Shown: one piece after another, positions 25,969-35,430 of the stretch
How the letters are laid out: each line of letters begins with the position of its first letter
Position numbering within the stretch: position 1 is the stretch's first letter
DNA from: Bryobacteraceae bacterium
GTDB taxonomy: Bacteria; Acidobacteriota; Terriglobia; Bryobacterales; Bryobacteraceae
Direction: 5' to 3'
Assembly (NCBI GenBank): GCA_019752335.1
Contig: JAIEMJ010000036.1
Span: 62,001 to 126,000 of the forward strand
Length of the DNA stretch: 64,000 nt
The notes under the pieces: model-generated
What the model was told of the DNA's origin: nothing
The model's input: only the letters and a program-made list of their open reading frames with translations
Database searches by the model: none
Program-made: the position numbers and the translations under genes

Positions 25969-28071
25969 TTACGAGAAGTGCTTGGAGAGCACGCTCATCA
26001 ATAGCTGATGGGCGAGCATCGGGTGAGCGAAGAGATAGCCTTGGCCGAAGCCGCAGCCGAGGCCTTGCATCAGGCTGACTTGTTGCTCGTCCTCAATGCC
26101 CTCGGCGACGACCTCCATCTGCATGGACTGGGCCAAGTGAATCACCGCGCGGCCGATTTCGGGATTCGTGCCGGGCGCGCCGAGGCGGCTGATGAACGTT
26201 CGGTCGAGCTTGAGGGTATCGAAGGGGAATTGGTGCAGGTAATCGAGCGAGGCGTAGCCGGTGCCGAAGTCATCGATGCCGAGGCGGACGGAACGACTCT
26301 TCAGGCGTTCCAGGGTTTCCCGCATGTCGCGGCGTTGGTGCATCAGGGCAGGCTCGGTGACTTCGAGCTTCAGTTGTTGCGGGGCCATCCCGGTCTCGCG
26401 CAACGTCTCGCCGACCACTTGATCGAGATCGTCGAGCGAGAATTGCTTCTCCGAGACGTTCACGTGCAGCGAGAGCCGCGGGGCGCGGGGGAAGAACTGG
26501 TGGATCTGCCGCATCTGCAAGCAGGCTTCGCGGAGCACCCAGCGGCCGATTTCGACGATGAGCCCGGTCTCCTCAGCCACGCGGATCACCTCTTCTAAGC
26601 GGCAGGTGCCGAGGCCAAAGGTGGGCCAGCGGAGCAGGGCTTCAAGGCCCACGATCTTGCGATTGCTGAGGTCAATGATGGGCTGGTAGGCGACGCGAAA
26701 TTCCTGTTGTTCGAGGGCGCGGCGCAAGGCGTTTTCGAAGTGCAGGCGGTAAACGACCTGAACGCGCATGTCGTCGCTGAAGATCTCCCAACGGTCACGG
26801 CCGTAGTGTTTGGCGCGGTCGAGCGCGATGTCGGCGTCGCGCAGGAGGTCCTGCGGCGTGCGATGCGAGACGGCGTAGGTGGCGATGCCCAGGCTGGCGC
26901 GCTGGTCACGGGATTGGCCGTTGACCACGAAAGGCCGGCGGAACTCACGGATGAGGCCCTCGGCGACGCGGATGGCTTCGCTGGAGGTGCGCAGGCCTTC
27001 CACCAGGACGGCGAAGCGGTCGCCGCCGAGGCGGGCGAGCAGGAGTCCGCGGCCGCCGGCGGAGGCGGGGTTCTTGCGCCAGGCTTCGTCTAAGGAACTT
27101 ACGGCGGCATCGAGCCGCCGGGCGACTTCGACCAGGAGCGCCTTGCCGGTGGGCTCGTCGTAGTGCTGGAAGTGATCGAGGTCAATCAGCAGCACTCCCA
27201 TAGGACCCGCCTCGCCGCTGCGCGTACGTTCGAGTTCGGCCGCGAGCCGGTGCAGAAGATACTGCCGCAACGGAAGACCGGTAAGCGGGTCGCGCGTGTG
27301 CGAGGACGTCAGGTCGGTCAGCGAGCCCGTGATGCGGGTGGCGAGTCCGGCGGAGTCGCGGAGCACGCGGGCTCGCGCGTGAACCAGGCGCGACTCCCCG
27401 TCCGGCCGCAGGGCGCGGAACTGGACGGAGGCTTCGGTGGTCTCACCGGCCCGTAAGGCGTCCATGGCGGCGGTGAAGACGGGCTGATCCTCGGACAGAA
27501 TCTGAGCGAAGAATTCTTCGGCGGTGTAGAAGACGCGGCCGGTGGGCAAGCCCGTGAGATCCGCCCAGCGTTCCGATAGGTAAGTACTGCCGGTGGCGAG
27601 GTCCCAGTCCCAGACGACGTCGGCCCAGCCGGCGTCCTGCTGGCCCGGCTGCGTGGGCGAATCGTCCTGCGAAGCGCGGACGGCGGCGAGTTCGGCGGCG
27701 CGACGGTCCAGTTGGGCACGAATGCGGCCAAGGGCTACGGGATAGTCAATCGGCCGGGCGATGTAGTCATTGGCGCCGGCGTCAAGCGCTTCCGCCAATT
27801 TTTGCGTGCCGTCGGTCAGGTAGATTACGGGCAGGATGGCCGGGGAGTGCTTCGCGCGGATTTGTTTGAGGGTTTGCAGGTCGGTGAGGGCACGGTCCAG
27901 GACGATGAGCGCGAAGGCGGTCTCGTTCAGTTGCTCCAGCACCTGTTTGCCCGCCGGCGCCGAACTCACCTGGTAGCCCGAGTTGCGGAGTCGGTTCGAA
28001 ATCGAGTCCCGAGCCTCCGGCTCAGGGTCGACCACTAACAAATGCTCCAAAATGGCCTGCGTTTCGCTCAA
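25969..28071 (-). CDS. REC-PAS-GGDEF-EAL cyclic-di-GMP protein
   Basis: A 700-residue response regulator for cyclic di-GMP turnover. Receiver at residues about 8-125 (phospho-Asp in LIVLDRAL near 57), PAS at about 150-265 (VVWDWDLATGSTYLSERWAD), GGDEF at about 270-435 and EAL at about 445-695. The diguanylate cyclase signature reads GGDRF instead of GGDEF, so cyclase activity is doubtful. The EAL domain keeps its key motifs (EALLRW, EVTEPAL, DDFGTGYASL, LKLDRTF, VAEGIED and GFGQGYLF), so a phosphodiesterase is more likely. It ends the minus-strand block 49 bases after rapZ and may belong to the same transcript. Confidence 0.9.
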   Translation of the reverse strand: MSETQAILEHLLVVDPEPEARDSISNRLRNSGYQVSSAPAGKQVLEQLNETAFALIVLDRALTDLQTLKQIRAKHSPAILPVIYLTDGTQKLAEALDAGANDYIARPIDYPVALGRIRAQLDRRAAELAAVRASQDDSPTQPGQQDAGWADVVWDWDLATGSTYLSERWADLTGLPTGRVFYTAEEFFAQILSEDQPVFTAAMDALRAGETTEASVQFRALRPDGESRLVHARARVLRDSAGLATRITGSLTDLTSSHTRDPLTGLPLRQYLLHRLAAELERTRSGEAGPMGVLLIDLDHFQHYDEPTGKALLVEVARRLDAAVSSLDEAWRKNPASAGGRGLLLARLGGDRFAVLVEGLRTSSEAIRVAEGLIREFRRPFVVNGQSRDQRASLGIATYAVSHRTPQDLLRDADIALDRAKHYGRDRWEIFSDDMRVQVVYRLHFENALRRALEQQEFRVAYQPIIDLSNRKIVGLEALLRWPTFGLGTCRLEEVIRVAEETGLIVEIGRWVLREACLQMRQIHQFFPRAPRLSLHVNVSEKQFSLDDLDQVVGETLRETGMAPQQLKLEVTEPALMHQRRDMRETLERLKSRSVRLGIDDFGTGYASLDYLHQFPFDTLKLDRTFISRLGAPGTNPEIGRAVIHLAQSMQMEVVAEGIEDEQQVSLMQGLGCGFGQGYLFAHPMLAHQLLMSVLSKHFS

Positions 28072-28120
28072 AGGATCTCCCTTAAGACTATTCGGCAGGC
28101 AAAGGGGCTCCCGATAGGGT

Positions 28121-29011
28121 TTACTTCTCCATATCGCGGTGCGTTACCTTCACGTGGTACCCGGCCTTCGCCAGAAACTTGCGGACCTCGTCGGCCATCA
28201 TCACTGACCGATGGTGCCCGCCGGTGCAGCCGATCGAAATGGTGAGGTAGCTCTTGCCCTCCCGGATGTAGTGCGGCAGGAGGTAGACCAGCAGGTCACC
28301 GATGCGGCGGATGAACTCGTTGGTCTGCTCAAAGCCGCGGATGAAGGCCGCCACCTTGGGGTGCCGCCCGGTGAGCTTTTTCATCTCCGGGATGTAATTG
28401 GGGTTGGGCAGGAAGCGGACGTCGAAGACGAGGTCAGAGTCGAGGGGAACGCCGTGGCGGAAGCCGAAGCTGTTGACGTAGATCATCAGCTTGCCCTCGG
28501 TGGTCTCGCCGCGGAAGGTCTCTTCGATGGATTGACGGAGTTCGTGGACGTTGAACTTCGAGGTGTCGATGACGTGGTCCGCCAGGGAGCGGATGGGGGC
28601 GAGGCTTTGCCGCTCGTCGGCGATGCTGCGGAGGACGCTGCGATCCGCGCCGAGCGGATGAGGACGGCGGGTCTCGCTAAAGCGGCGCTGGATGGCATCG
28701 TCGTCGGCTTCGAGAAACACGAGCCGCGCGGCCAGTTGATTGCGTAATTTCTTGAAGAGGGCGGGGAAGCGGGTGAGGTTGCCGCCCTCGCGAATGTCGA
28801 TGACCAGGGCGGCGGCGCGGATGTTGGGAGAATCGAGCGCGAGCTCGGCGAACTTGGGGATCAGGTCAATCGGGAGATGATCGACGCAGTAATAGCCAAG
28901 GTCCTCGAAGACCTTGAGGGCCGTGCCCTTGCCGGACCCGCTCAGCCCGGTGATCACCACGAGTTCGGGGCGGGGCTTGGCGGTGGCAGGGGCACGGCGA
29001 GCTGGCTTCAT
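28121..29011 (-). CDS. rapZ: RNase adapter protein RapZ
   Basis: A 296-residue P-loop protein. Walker A GLSGSGKGTALKVFEDLGY is at about residues 22-40, Walker B-like ALVIDIREGG near 68, and the C-terminal domain carries SFGFRHGVPLDSDLVFDVRF and the conserved SIGCTGGHHRSV block near 263-275. In enterobacteria RapZ guides RNase E to the small RNA GlmZ and so controls glucosamine-6-phosphate synthesis; in other phyla the role is less clear. The ATG overlaps the hpf stop codon by 4 bases. ptsN, usually between hpf and rapZ, is absent. Confidence 0.92.
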   Translation of the reverse strand: MKPARRAPATAKPRPELVVITGLSGSGKGTALKVFEDLGYYCVDHLPIDLIPKFAELALDSPNIRAAALVIDIREGGNLTRFPALFKKLRNQLAARLVFLEADDDAIQRRFSETRRPHPLGADRSVLRSIADERQSLAPIRSLADHVIDTSKFNVHELRQSIEETFRGETTEGKLMIYVNSFGFRHGVPLDSDLVFDVRFLPNPNYIPEMKKLTGRHPKVAAFIRGFEQTNEFIRRIGDLLVYLLPHYIREGKSYLTISIGCTGGHHRSVMMADEVRKFLAKAGYHVKVTHRDMEK

Positions 29012-29589
29012 GCGGCGTTCGGTTCAATGAGGTCGAAGTGGCCATCGGGACGCCGGACCAGCACGCTGAAACCGCCGTTCTCGGTATCTTCAAAGACGAA
29101 GTAGTTGTCGCGCTTGGCTACCTCCAGCACCGCCTCTTCAGGCAGCATGGGCTTCGGCGCCTCGCCGAAGCGGACGCGGTACAGGCGGGGCTTCGCTGGC
29201 TTCGCTTTCGTTTTGGTCTTGCCGTTCTCGCTGGCGGGATCGAGCACGGGCTTTACCTTGATCGACGTTTCGAGATGCTTCGAATCGATCCACTTCTGGC
29301 GCAACTTTTGCACTTGATGCTCGAGCTTTTCGAGCGCGTCACTGAGGGCGCGGAACTTGTCGGCGTGGGTGGCGATCCCAATCAGGTCGTGCCCGTAGTA
29401 GTGCAACGTGATCTCCGCCTTGGTGAGGTGACGCTGCTGGCTCAGAATGAAGTGAGCTTTCTTCTCCTTCGACTTTCCGTCGACCATCTTTCCGTCAATC
29501 AGCTTACCGAGCTTGGTAAGGCGGAGCGTGAGGCGGTCACTTTGTTCTTTGGTCAGGTCGTGTGGTTTTCCGGTGTAGGCGATTTGCAT
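29008..29589 (-). CDS. hpf: Ribosome hibernation promoting factor, long form
   Basis: A 193-residue HPF of the long type. Residues 1-100 are the ribosome-binding domain (MQIAYTGKPHDLTKEQSDRL, then KAEITLHYYGHDLIG and ADKFRALSDALEKLEHQVQK). After a charged linker, residues about 135-193 are the dimerisation domain (RFGEAPKPMLPEEAVLEVAK, then FVFEDTENGGFSVLVRRPDG). Long HPF joins two 70S ribosomes into inactive 100S dimers in stationary phase. It begins 7 bases after rpoN and overlaps rapZ by 4 bases. This gene order follows the widely conserved sigma-54 cluster. Confidence 0.92.
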   Translation of the reverse strand: MQIAYTGKPHDLTKEQSDRLTLRLTKLGKLIDGKMVDGKSKEKKAHFILSQQRHLTKAEITLHYYGHDLIGIATHADKFRALSDALEKLEHQVQKLRQKWIDSKHLETSIKVKPVLDPASENGKTKTKAKPAKPRLYRVRFGEAPKPMLPEEAVLEVAKRDNYFVFEDTENGGFSVLVRRPDGHFDLIEPNAA

Positions 29590-29596
29590 GAGCTTT

Positions 29597-31150
29597 TTAG
29601 TGGCGGACCCGGCGTTGATGCGTGGAGGGAATCTTCAGGTCTTCGCGATACTTGGCGACAGTGCGCCGCGTCACTTGAATGCCTTCCGATTGCAGCCGGG
29701 CCGTGATTTGGTCGTCGGTGAGGGGATTGGAGGAATCCTCCTCGTCGATCATCTTCTTTACCTTTCGTTTAAGTAACACCAGCGGCGTGCCGCTGCCGGA
29801 AGGGCCCTGCACCGCTTCCGAGAAAAAATAACGGAGCTCGATGACACCCTGCGGCGTGTGCGCGTACTTACTGGCCACGGCGCGGCTGACGGTGGAAGGA
29901 TGCACACCGATCTCTTCGGCGACGTCCTTGATCATCATCGGCTTCAATTGCTCCAGACCGTGCTCCAAAAATTCCTGCTGCCGGCCGACGATGGCCTGGC
30001 AGACCTTCAGAATGGTCTGCTTGCGCTGTTCAATATTCTTGAGCAACATCAGCGCCGAGGTAAACCGTTCCTTCACGTAGTTGCGGACCTCTTTGCTGGG
30101 CTCGGAGTCCTTCTCGATCATGTGGCGGTACTGCGTGTTGAGGCGCAGTTGCGGGAGGTCCTCGTCGTTCATCTCGATCACCCAGTCTTCGCCGTCCTTG
30201 ACGATGTAGACATCGGGCTCCACGCTGCGCACCGTTTCACTTGAAAAGCGGAGGCCGGGCTGCGGGTCAAGCGTGCGGATGACCTTGACGGCGATCTCGA
30301 TGTGCTCGAGTGGCCGGCCGGTGATGCGCACGAGTTCGCGCCAATTCTTCGTCTCAAGCAACTTGAGGTGTTGGGTGACGATCAGCCAGGCGACGCTGCC
30401 TTCGCCGTTGCGGCTGGCCAACTGGAGCAGCAGGCATTCGCGCAGGTCACGCGCAGCGACGCCGGCCGGGTCACAGCTTTGGACAATTTTGAGGCCCGCC
30501 TCCATGTCCTCCACGGTGAGCATTTCGGCTTCGGCGATCTCGGCCAGCGGACTCATCAGATATCCGTTTTCGTCCAGGTTGCCGACGATGGCATCGGCCG
30601 CCTCGCGCTGCACGTGGGTCATCACCACCAGCGAGAGCTGCTCATTCAGATGCGAGGTGAGGGTGGTGGGTGACGAGAGGAAGGTCTCGAAGGAGGGCTT
30701 CTCGTAATTCTCGCCGGCCGGCGATTTGTAGCCGGGGTCGAGATAATCGTCAAAGAAAGAGCCGAAGTCGATCTGGTCAAAGGGGTCGGTTTCGGATTTG
30801 GCAGCGGGCTCGCCGTCGGCGCCTTCAGGGGTGGGGGCGGGGGCTTCCGATTCGTAAGCCGAGCCGTTGATGCTTTCGGCGACCACTTCCGAAGTGACTT
30901 CGTTCACCGAGCCCACTTCGCTGGTTCCCACACGCTCGGCTTCCAGCAGCGATTGGATTTCGGCGGGCGTCAGTTCCTCGCCCCCGTCGGCCGTCTCTTC
31001 GAGGACAGGGTTCTGCGCGACCTCTTGCGAGATCATTTCTTTCAATTCCAACCGGTTCAGTTGGAGAACCGTCACCATCTGGACGAGGCCAGGGGTGAGG
31101 ATCTGTTTTTGCTGAACGCGAAGCTGGAGTCGCGGTGACAGCATACTCAT
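29597..31150 (-). CDS. rpoN: RNA polymerase sigma-54 factor
   Basis: A 517-residue sigma-54, which directs RNA polymerase to -24/-12 promoters that need an AAA+ activator. Region I is at the N-terminus (LQLRVQQKQILTPGLVQMVT), region II is acidic (residues about 60-140), the core-binding domain follows, then the HTH (DVAEEIGVHPSTVSRAVASK) and the RpoN box RRTVAKYRE near the end. Two ATG codons compete: 31150 and 31144. GAGG is 3 bases before the first and 9 before the second, so the inner one is equally likely. The longer open frame upstream is not supported. hpf starts 7 bases downstream. No bEBP activator is encoded in the window. Confidence 0.93.
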   Translation of the reverse strand: MSMLSPRLQLRVQQKQILTPGLVQMVTVLQLNRLELKEMISQEVAQNPVLEETADGGEELTPAEIQSLLEAERVGTSEVGSVNEVTSEVVAESINGSAYESEAPAPTPEGADGEPAAKSETDPFDQIDFGSFFDDYLDPGYKSPAGENYEKPSFETFLSSPTTLTSHLNEQLSLVVMTHVQREAADAIVGNLDENGYLMSPLAEIAEAEMLTVEDMEAGLKIVQSCDPAGVAARDLRECLLLQLASRNGEGSVAWLIVTQHLKLLETKNWRELVRITGRPLEHIEIAVKVIRTLDPQPGLRFSSETVRSVEPDVYIVKDGEDWVIEMNDEDLPQLRLNTQYRHMIEKDSEPSKEVRNYVKERFTSALMLLKNIEQRKQTILKVCQAIVGRQQEFLEHGLEQLKPMMIKDVAEEIGVHPSTVSRAVASKYAHTPQGVIELRYFFSEAVQGPSGSGTPLVLLKRKVKKMIDEEDSSNPLTDDQITARLQSEGIQVTRRTVAKYREDLKIPSTHQRRVRH

Positions 31151-31204
31151 GCACCTCAAGGTTAGCATCGGCGGAAACCTCCGGGGCAATAGCCCCGGCG
31201 ACGG

Positions 31205-32965
31205 TTACACGTCGAGGCCGATGGACCTCATTAGAGGAATGGCGTTGGAGCGTTGGACGGGGCCGGGTTTCATGCGGTAATCGAACGACAACTCGCCATG
31301 GACATAGTCGTCGGCGAAGTGGACGTTGCGGGCGCCGGGGAGGTCCATGGCGGTGAGGGCGAGGTCGTGGGTGGTGACGAGTCCGAGCGCGCCGTGGCTC
31401 AAAAGCTGGCGAATGATGGCTTCGGCGCCGGTACGGCGGTCGTGGGAGTTGGTGCCGCTGAGCACTTCGTCCAACAGAAAGAGCACGGGCTCCGTGGTGG
31501 AGAGGGTGAGAATTTGGCGCAGACGCAGGATTTCGGCGTAGAAGCGAGAGCGCCCTTCGCCGAGCGAATCGACGATGCGGAGCGAGGCGGCCACCTGCAA
31601 CGGCGAGACGGCGAGCGACGCGCAGCAGACCGGCGCGCCGCTCCAAGCGAGCACCGTATTGAGGCCAATTGCCCGGAGCAAAGTGCTCTTACCCGACATG
31701 TTGGAGCCACTGACGATTAGAATCGGCGCGGACTCGCTCAACGACGCGTCGTTCGCGACGGCCTGCGTCGCGGGTAGGAGCGGGTGGGCGATGCCGGTGC
31801 CGGTGAAGCTCTTGCCCGCCGGAAGAAGCGTGGGCGAGATGGCGGCGGGATGCTCAAAGGCGAAGGCGGCGAGCGAGAGCAGGGCTTCCAGGCGTCCGAG
31901 CGCGGCGATCCAGCTTTCGGCATCGGGCGCGTGCTTCTGCCGCCAGTTCTCCAGCGCGAGCGAGACTTGCGGGGCCCAGAGGAGCAACAAGGCGGCGACG
32001 CCGAAGAATTGGTTCCGCGAGGAGTCCAGGAGTTCGACGAGTCGCTCCAGGCTGCGCGACGCGCGAGCGGCGCCAGCGAGCCTGTGTCGGGATTCGACCA
32101 GCAGGGGCGCGGTGAAGCTTTCGCTCTCCACCGTGGCGGCGAGTTCTCCGAAGAGCTTCAGGTCGCGGGCCGACTGGTGCAGCCCGGCGGCGATGCGTTG
32201 CACGCTGGCCTGCAGGACGCCGCTCAAGGCGAGGGCGCCGCCGGCCAGGAGCAGGAAGTAATGCACGGGCAGCCAGCCGAAGAGCCAGGCGACGAGAGCG
32301 GCGACTTCGAGCAGCGTGTAGAGGAAGAGGACGAGCCGGGCGCCGGGGAAGAAATTGACTGCGGGTTGCGTGGCCCAGGCGGCGATCCCGCGGGACTCGA
32401 CGCCCGAGGTGATGTCGTCGCCGGCCAGGGCGTAGCGCTCGCGCCATTCGACGCGCGGCGCGAGTTCTGCCACGGCGGCCTGGCGGGCGCGGACATCGTC
32501 AATCGACGCGGCGCCGCGCAGCCAGTTCGCCAGCGTCTGCTCGCCTTCGGCGGTCCGCGTGCGGGCGATGAGTTCGAAGAGGCTGCCGCGGCCGAAGAGG
32601 TCCAGGTCCTCGGCGTAGGGATGGGCGGCGTCGCGGAAGCGTTCGCCGGGATTGCCCTGGCCGCTCCAGTCGCCGGTGGCGCGCCGGAGGGCGGCTTCGT
32701 GGAAGCGAATCGCGCGCTGAGCGCGGTCTCTCGCGCGGGCGACTTGTTCATGCTTCACGGCCAGGGCGATGAACGCAAGTACCGGCACCAGAAACGCGCC
32801 AAAGGGCAAGGCTTGGCGAGAAAAGACGAGCCAGGCAACGACGACGCCGGCCAGGGCGACGGCGAGTCGCGCGTTGCTCAACTGCCCGTCGAGGTTTTGT
32901 TGGCGCGCTTCGTCTTGCCGCCAGGTCTCGATGCGGGTGTGATGGGCGGCGGGAAAGGCGCTCAA
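31205..32965 (-). CDS. Membrane-associated MutS-like ATPase
   Basis: A 586-residue protein with a MutS C-terminal ATPase domain (residues about 365-586): Walker [16 protein letters not shown], the MutS-specific segment after it, Walker [21 protein letters not shown] and the switch TTHDLAL. It lacks the mismatch-recognition and connector domains. Instead it has four or five hydrophobic segments (two near residues 35-70 such as [15 protein letters not shown], two near 210-250, one near 325), so it is probably an inner-membrane protein. Membrane MutS-like proteins of unknown function are known in several phyla. The ATG overlaps the lptB stop codon by 4 bases and rpoN follows 54 bases later, so it is placed inside the lptB-rpoN operon. 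Confidence 0.8.
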   Translation of the reverse strand: MSAFPAAHHTRIETWRQDEARQQNLDGQLSNARLAVALAGVVVAWLVFSRQALPFGAFLVPVLAFIALAVKHEQVARARDRAQRAIRFHEAALRRATGDWSGQGNPGERFRDAAHPYAEDLDLFGRGSLFELIARTRTAEGEQTLANWLRGAASIDDVRARQAAVAELAPRVEWRERYALAGDDITSGVESRGIAAWATQPAVNFFPGARLVLFLYTLLEVAALVAWLFGWLPVHYFLLLAGGALALSGVLQASVQRIAAGLHQSARDLKLFGELAATVESESFTAPLLVESRHRLAGAARASRSLERLVELLDSSRNQFFGVAALLLLWAPQVSLALENWRQKHAPDAESWIAALGRLEALLSLAAFAFEHPAAISPTLLPAGKSFTGTGIAHPLLPATQAVANDASLSESAPILIVSGSNMSGKSTLLRAIGLNTVLAWSGAPVCCASLAVSPLQVAASLRIVDSLGEGRSRFYAEILRLRQILTLSTTEPVLFLLDEVLSGTNSHDRRTGAEAIIRQLLSHGALGLVTTHDLALTAMDLPGARNVHFADDYVHGELSFDYRMKPGPVQRSNAIPLMRSIGLDV

Positions 32966-33741
32966 TTGGCGCCGCCTAGGTTTTCGGGCCTGGAGGGGGC
33001 TTCAGGAAGGGAAAAGCCTTCGCCGAGATAGACGCGCTTCACTTCGGGGTCCTGTCCGAGGGCCGAAGGAGAGCCGGCGCGGAAGATTTTGCCGCTGTTG
33101 ATGATGTAGGCACGGTCCGTGACGGCGAGGGTTTCGCGGACGTTGTGATCGGTGACCAGAATGCCGATGCCGAGCTTCTTCAGGTCGAAGATGATGCGCT
33201 GGAGTTCGCTCACCTGAATCGGGTCAATCCCGGAGAAGGGCTCGTCGAGCAGGAGGAAGCTGGGCTCGATGACGAGCGAGCGCGCGATTTCGACGCGGCG
33301 GCGCTCGCCGCCGGAGAGCATATAGCCTTTGCTTTGGCGGACCTGGTCGAGTCCTAATTGGGTGATCAGGCGCCGCATCCGCAGTTGGCGTTCGTGGCGG
33401 GTGATGGGCAGCGTCTCCAAAATGGCCAGCAGGTTGTCCTCCACGGAAAGCTTGCGGAAGACCGAAGCCTCCTGCGGCAGATAGGAGATGCCGCGGCGGG
33501 CGCGCTCGTACATGGGCATATAGGTGAGGTCAATGCCGTCGAGGAGGACTTGGCCGGCGTCGGGGGAGACCAGGCCGACGATCATGTAGAAAGACGTAGT
33601 CTTGCCGGCGCCGTTCGGGCCCAGTAGGCCGACCACTTCGCCCTGCTCGACGCTAACGCTAACGGCGTCAACGACGCGGCGGCCGCGGTAAGACTTGCAG
33701 ATTTCGGTTGTGCGCAGGGTTTTGGTCGTTTGGGCCACCAC
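32962..33741 (-). CDS. lptB: LPS export ABC transporter ATPase LptB
   Basis: A 259-residue ABC ATPase of the LptB type: Walker [20 protein letters not shown] at about residues 38-56, Q loop in [11 protein letters not shown] near 91, signature [15 protein letters not shown] near 145, Walker [14 protein letters not shown] near 165 and the switch His in [10 protein letters not shown] near 200. LptB powers extraction of lipopolysaccharide for transport to the outer membrane. The start is a GTG at 33741, with another at 33738; a TAAGAT box lies 5 and 8 bases upstream of them, so the message may be leaderless. The gene opens the minus-strand block with rpoN, hpf and rapZ. kdsC elsewhere in the window supports an LPS-bearing envelope. 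Confidence 0.92.
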   Translation of the reverse strand: MVAQTTKTLRTTEICKSYRGRRVVDAVSVSVEQGEVVGLLGPNGAGKTTSFYMIVGLVSPDAGQVLLDGIDLTYMPMYERARRGISYLPQEASVFRKLSVEDNLLAILETLPITRHERQLRMRRLITQLGLDQVRQSKGYMLSGGERRRVEIARSLVIEPSFLLLDEPFSGIDPIQVSELQRIIFDLKKLGIGILVTDHNVRETLAVTDRAYIINSGKIFRAGSPSALGQDPEVKRVYLGEGFSLPEAPSRPENLGGAN

Positions 33742-33746
33742 CTCTT

Positions 33747-33752
33747 ATCTTA
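33747..33752 (-). promoter_or_regulatory. Candidate -10 box of the lptB operon
   Basis: On the minus strand TAAGAT ends 5 bases before the GTG at 33741 and 8 before the GTG at 33738. No clear -35 box is seen in the 153-base gap shared with the divergent M16 peptidase gene. Confidence 0.3.
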
Positions 33753-33894
33753 GGTCACCCGCGTAGTGGGGGAGTCGAGTCGAGGGTTTACCGGGTAAGG
33801 TTCTAAGGCCTTTTGAGGATTACATCTTCGCCGGGGTTCGCGCACACTGCAAGAGTAGCGAAACATCTTTAGTCCAAGGTCCCTGGCGGGGCCG

Positions 33895-35280
33895 ATGCCC
33901 GTTGTGCGATTACCCATGAAACAAGCGGCACAATTCGAAGCCACCACGCTCGATAACGGCGTTCGCGTAGTTACGGAGCGGTTGCCCTCTAGCCGGGCCA
34001 TCGCGGCGGGGCTACTGGTGGATTGCGGGACGCGGCACGAGGCGGCGCACGAAAACGGGCTGGCGCATCTGTGCGAGCATCTGCTGTTTCAAGGCACCAG
34101 CAATCGCGACGCGCAGCAGATCGCGCGGCAGATTGACTTGGTGGGGGGCCGGGTGGGCGCCTTCACCACGCGCGACTACACCTGCTTCGTGGCTTCTGTG
34201 ATGCAGGACTACGCTTACCACGGGCTGGACCTGATGGGCGACCTGCTGATGAATTCCACCTTTCCCGAACGCGCCTTGGCATCGGAGCGCGCGGCGATTC
34301 TACAGGAGATCGAGCGCCAAGCCGACCAGCCGGAGACGCATCTGGAGCAATCGCTGAAGGCGGCCATCTGGAGTGGGCACGCCTTGGGCCGTCCGGTAAG
34401 TGGGACGGCGGAACGGGTGGCGCGGTTTACGCGCGAGGACGTAATCTATTTCCACCATCAACACTACGTGCCGGGACGGCTGATTGTGGCGGCGGCGGGC
34501 AACGTGGAGCATGAGGAGTTCGTGACGCAGGTGCATGATTGCTTCTGGCGTTTGCGCGGCGGTGAGGCAGCTCCGGCGCAGGCCAGTCCCGCGTGGCAAG
34601 GCGTCGAGCGGCTGGAAGTGGCGCAGTTGCGGCAGGTTTATTTCAGCCTGGCGTGGCCCGCGCCCGCTTATGCCTCGCCAGATCGTTACCGGCTCCATGT
34701 CCTGACGGGCGTGCTGGGGCAAGGTCTGTCGTCGCGCCTATTTTCGGAGTTGCGCGAGCAGCGGGGCTTAGTCTATGAGATTCAAGCGGAGTACCAAGCC
34801 TATGGGTCGACGGGGATTTTTCTGATTCAGGGCAGCACCGCGCCGGAACATCTGGAAGAAGTTGTGACGCACATTCGCGAGTCATTGGAGGCACTTTGCT
34901 CCGGGGCGTCGCCGGTGAGCGAGGAAGAGGTCTGGCTGACGGGGACGCGGCTGCGGAACAGCCTGATGCTGACGGCGGCGGACGAGCATGCGGCGATGAC
35001 CCGCCTAGCCTTGCAGCAATTGTATTTTGACGCGCCGATTTCGGCGGAGGCGATTCTGGCCGAGTTGGACGCGGTGACGGCGGAGTCGCTGAGTGAGTTA
35101 GTGGAACGATGGCTGCGCCCCGCTTTGGGCGAAGTAGCCCTGGGAGTTTTGGGGCCGCCGAACTGCGTCTCCGCCTTTGAATCGTTGAAGGGCATGATGC
35201 CCCGTTACCCTGGCCGGATTGGCCATCCAGCATTTGTGGCCCACGCGGTGGGCGAAAGGAACGGACATCCATGGCGTTGA
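33895..35280 (+). CDS. M16-family zinc metallopeptidase
   Basis: A 461-residue insulinase/processing-peptidase relative. The inverted zinc motif HLCEH is at about residues 58-62 (in GLAHLCEHLLFQGTSN), and the downstream Glu ligand lies in ILQEIERQADQPE near 140. The second half is a non-catalytic M16 domain with RGLVYEIQAEYQAYG near 296. One-chain M16 proteins of this size cleave small peptides in the cytoplasm or periplasm. There is no signal peptide. Start uncertain: ATG 33895 or ATG 33916, neither with a ribosome site. Its end overlaps the next small gene by 10 bases, linking it to the chemosensory operon. Confidence 0.87.
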   Translation: MPVVRLPMKQAAQFEATTLDNGVRVVTERLPSSRAIAAGLLVDCGTRHEAAHENGLAHLCEHLLFQGTSNRDAQQIARQIDLVGGRVGAFTTRDYTCFVASVMQDYAYHGLDLMGDLLMNSTFPERALASERAAILQEIERQADQPETHLEQSLKAAIWSGHALGRPVSGTAERVARFTREDVIYFHHQHYVPGRLIVAAAGNVEHEEFVTQVHDCFWRLRGGEAAPAQASPAWQGVERLEVAQLRQVYFSLAWPAPAYASPDRYRLHVLTGVLGQGLSSRLFSELREQRGLVYEIQAEYQAYGSTGIFLIQGSTAPEHLEEVVTHIRESLEALCSGASPVSEEEVWLTGTRLRNSLMLTAADEHAAMTRLALQQLYFDAPISAEAILAELDAVTAESLSELVERWLRPALGEVALGVLGPPNCVSAFESLKGMMPRYPGRIGHPAFVAHAVGERNGHPWR

Positions 35281-35426
35281 ACGAATCCGTCAAAAAATCG
35301 TGGATTGAATTGCAAAAGAAATTCGACTACCCGGTGAATGCCATCGGCCTCAAGATCGCTGACCGCGATGCGCAGACCTTGCGGGTGTGGCGGGATGAGG
35401 GCATTGACCGGTTTGTAAAGAAGTGA
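35271..35426 (+). CDS. 51-residue conserved-looking small protein
   Basis: A small gene starting with ATG at 35271, preceded by AAAGGA about 10 bases upstream and overlapping the M16 gene end by 10 bases. The product reads MALNESVKKSWIELQKKFDY, then PVNAIGLKIADRDAQTLRVW, then RDEGIDRFVKK. It is charged, has a helix and then a beta-turn-beta look and no membrane segment. It ends 4 bases before the ATG of the response regulator, so it lies within the operon. I do not recognise the family. Codon use looks like the neighbours and the frame is bounded by good spacing, so I think it is real. Confidence 0.6.
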   Translation: MALNESVKKSWIELQKKFDYPVNAIGLKIADRDAQTLRVWRDEGIDRFVKK

Positions 35427-35430
35427 CTTG

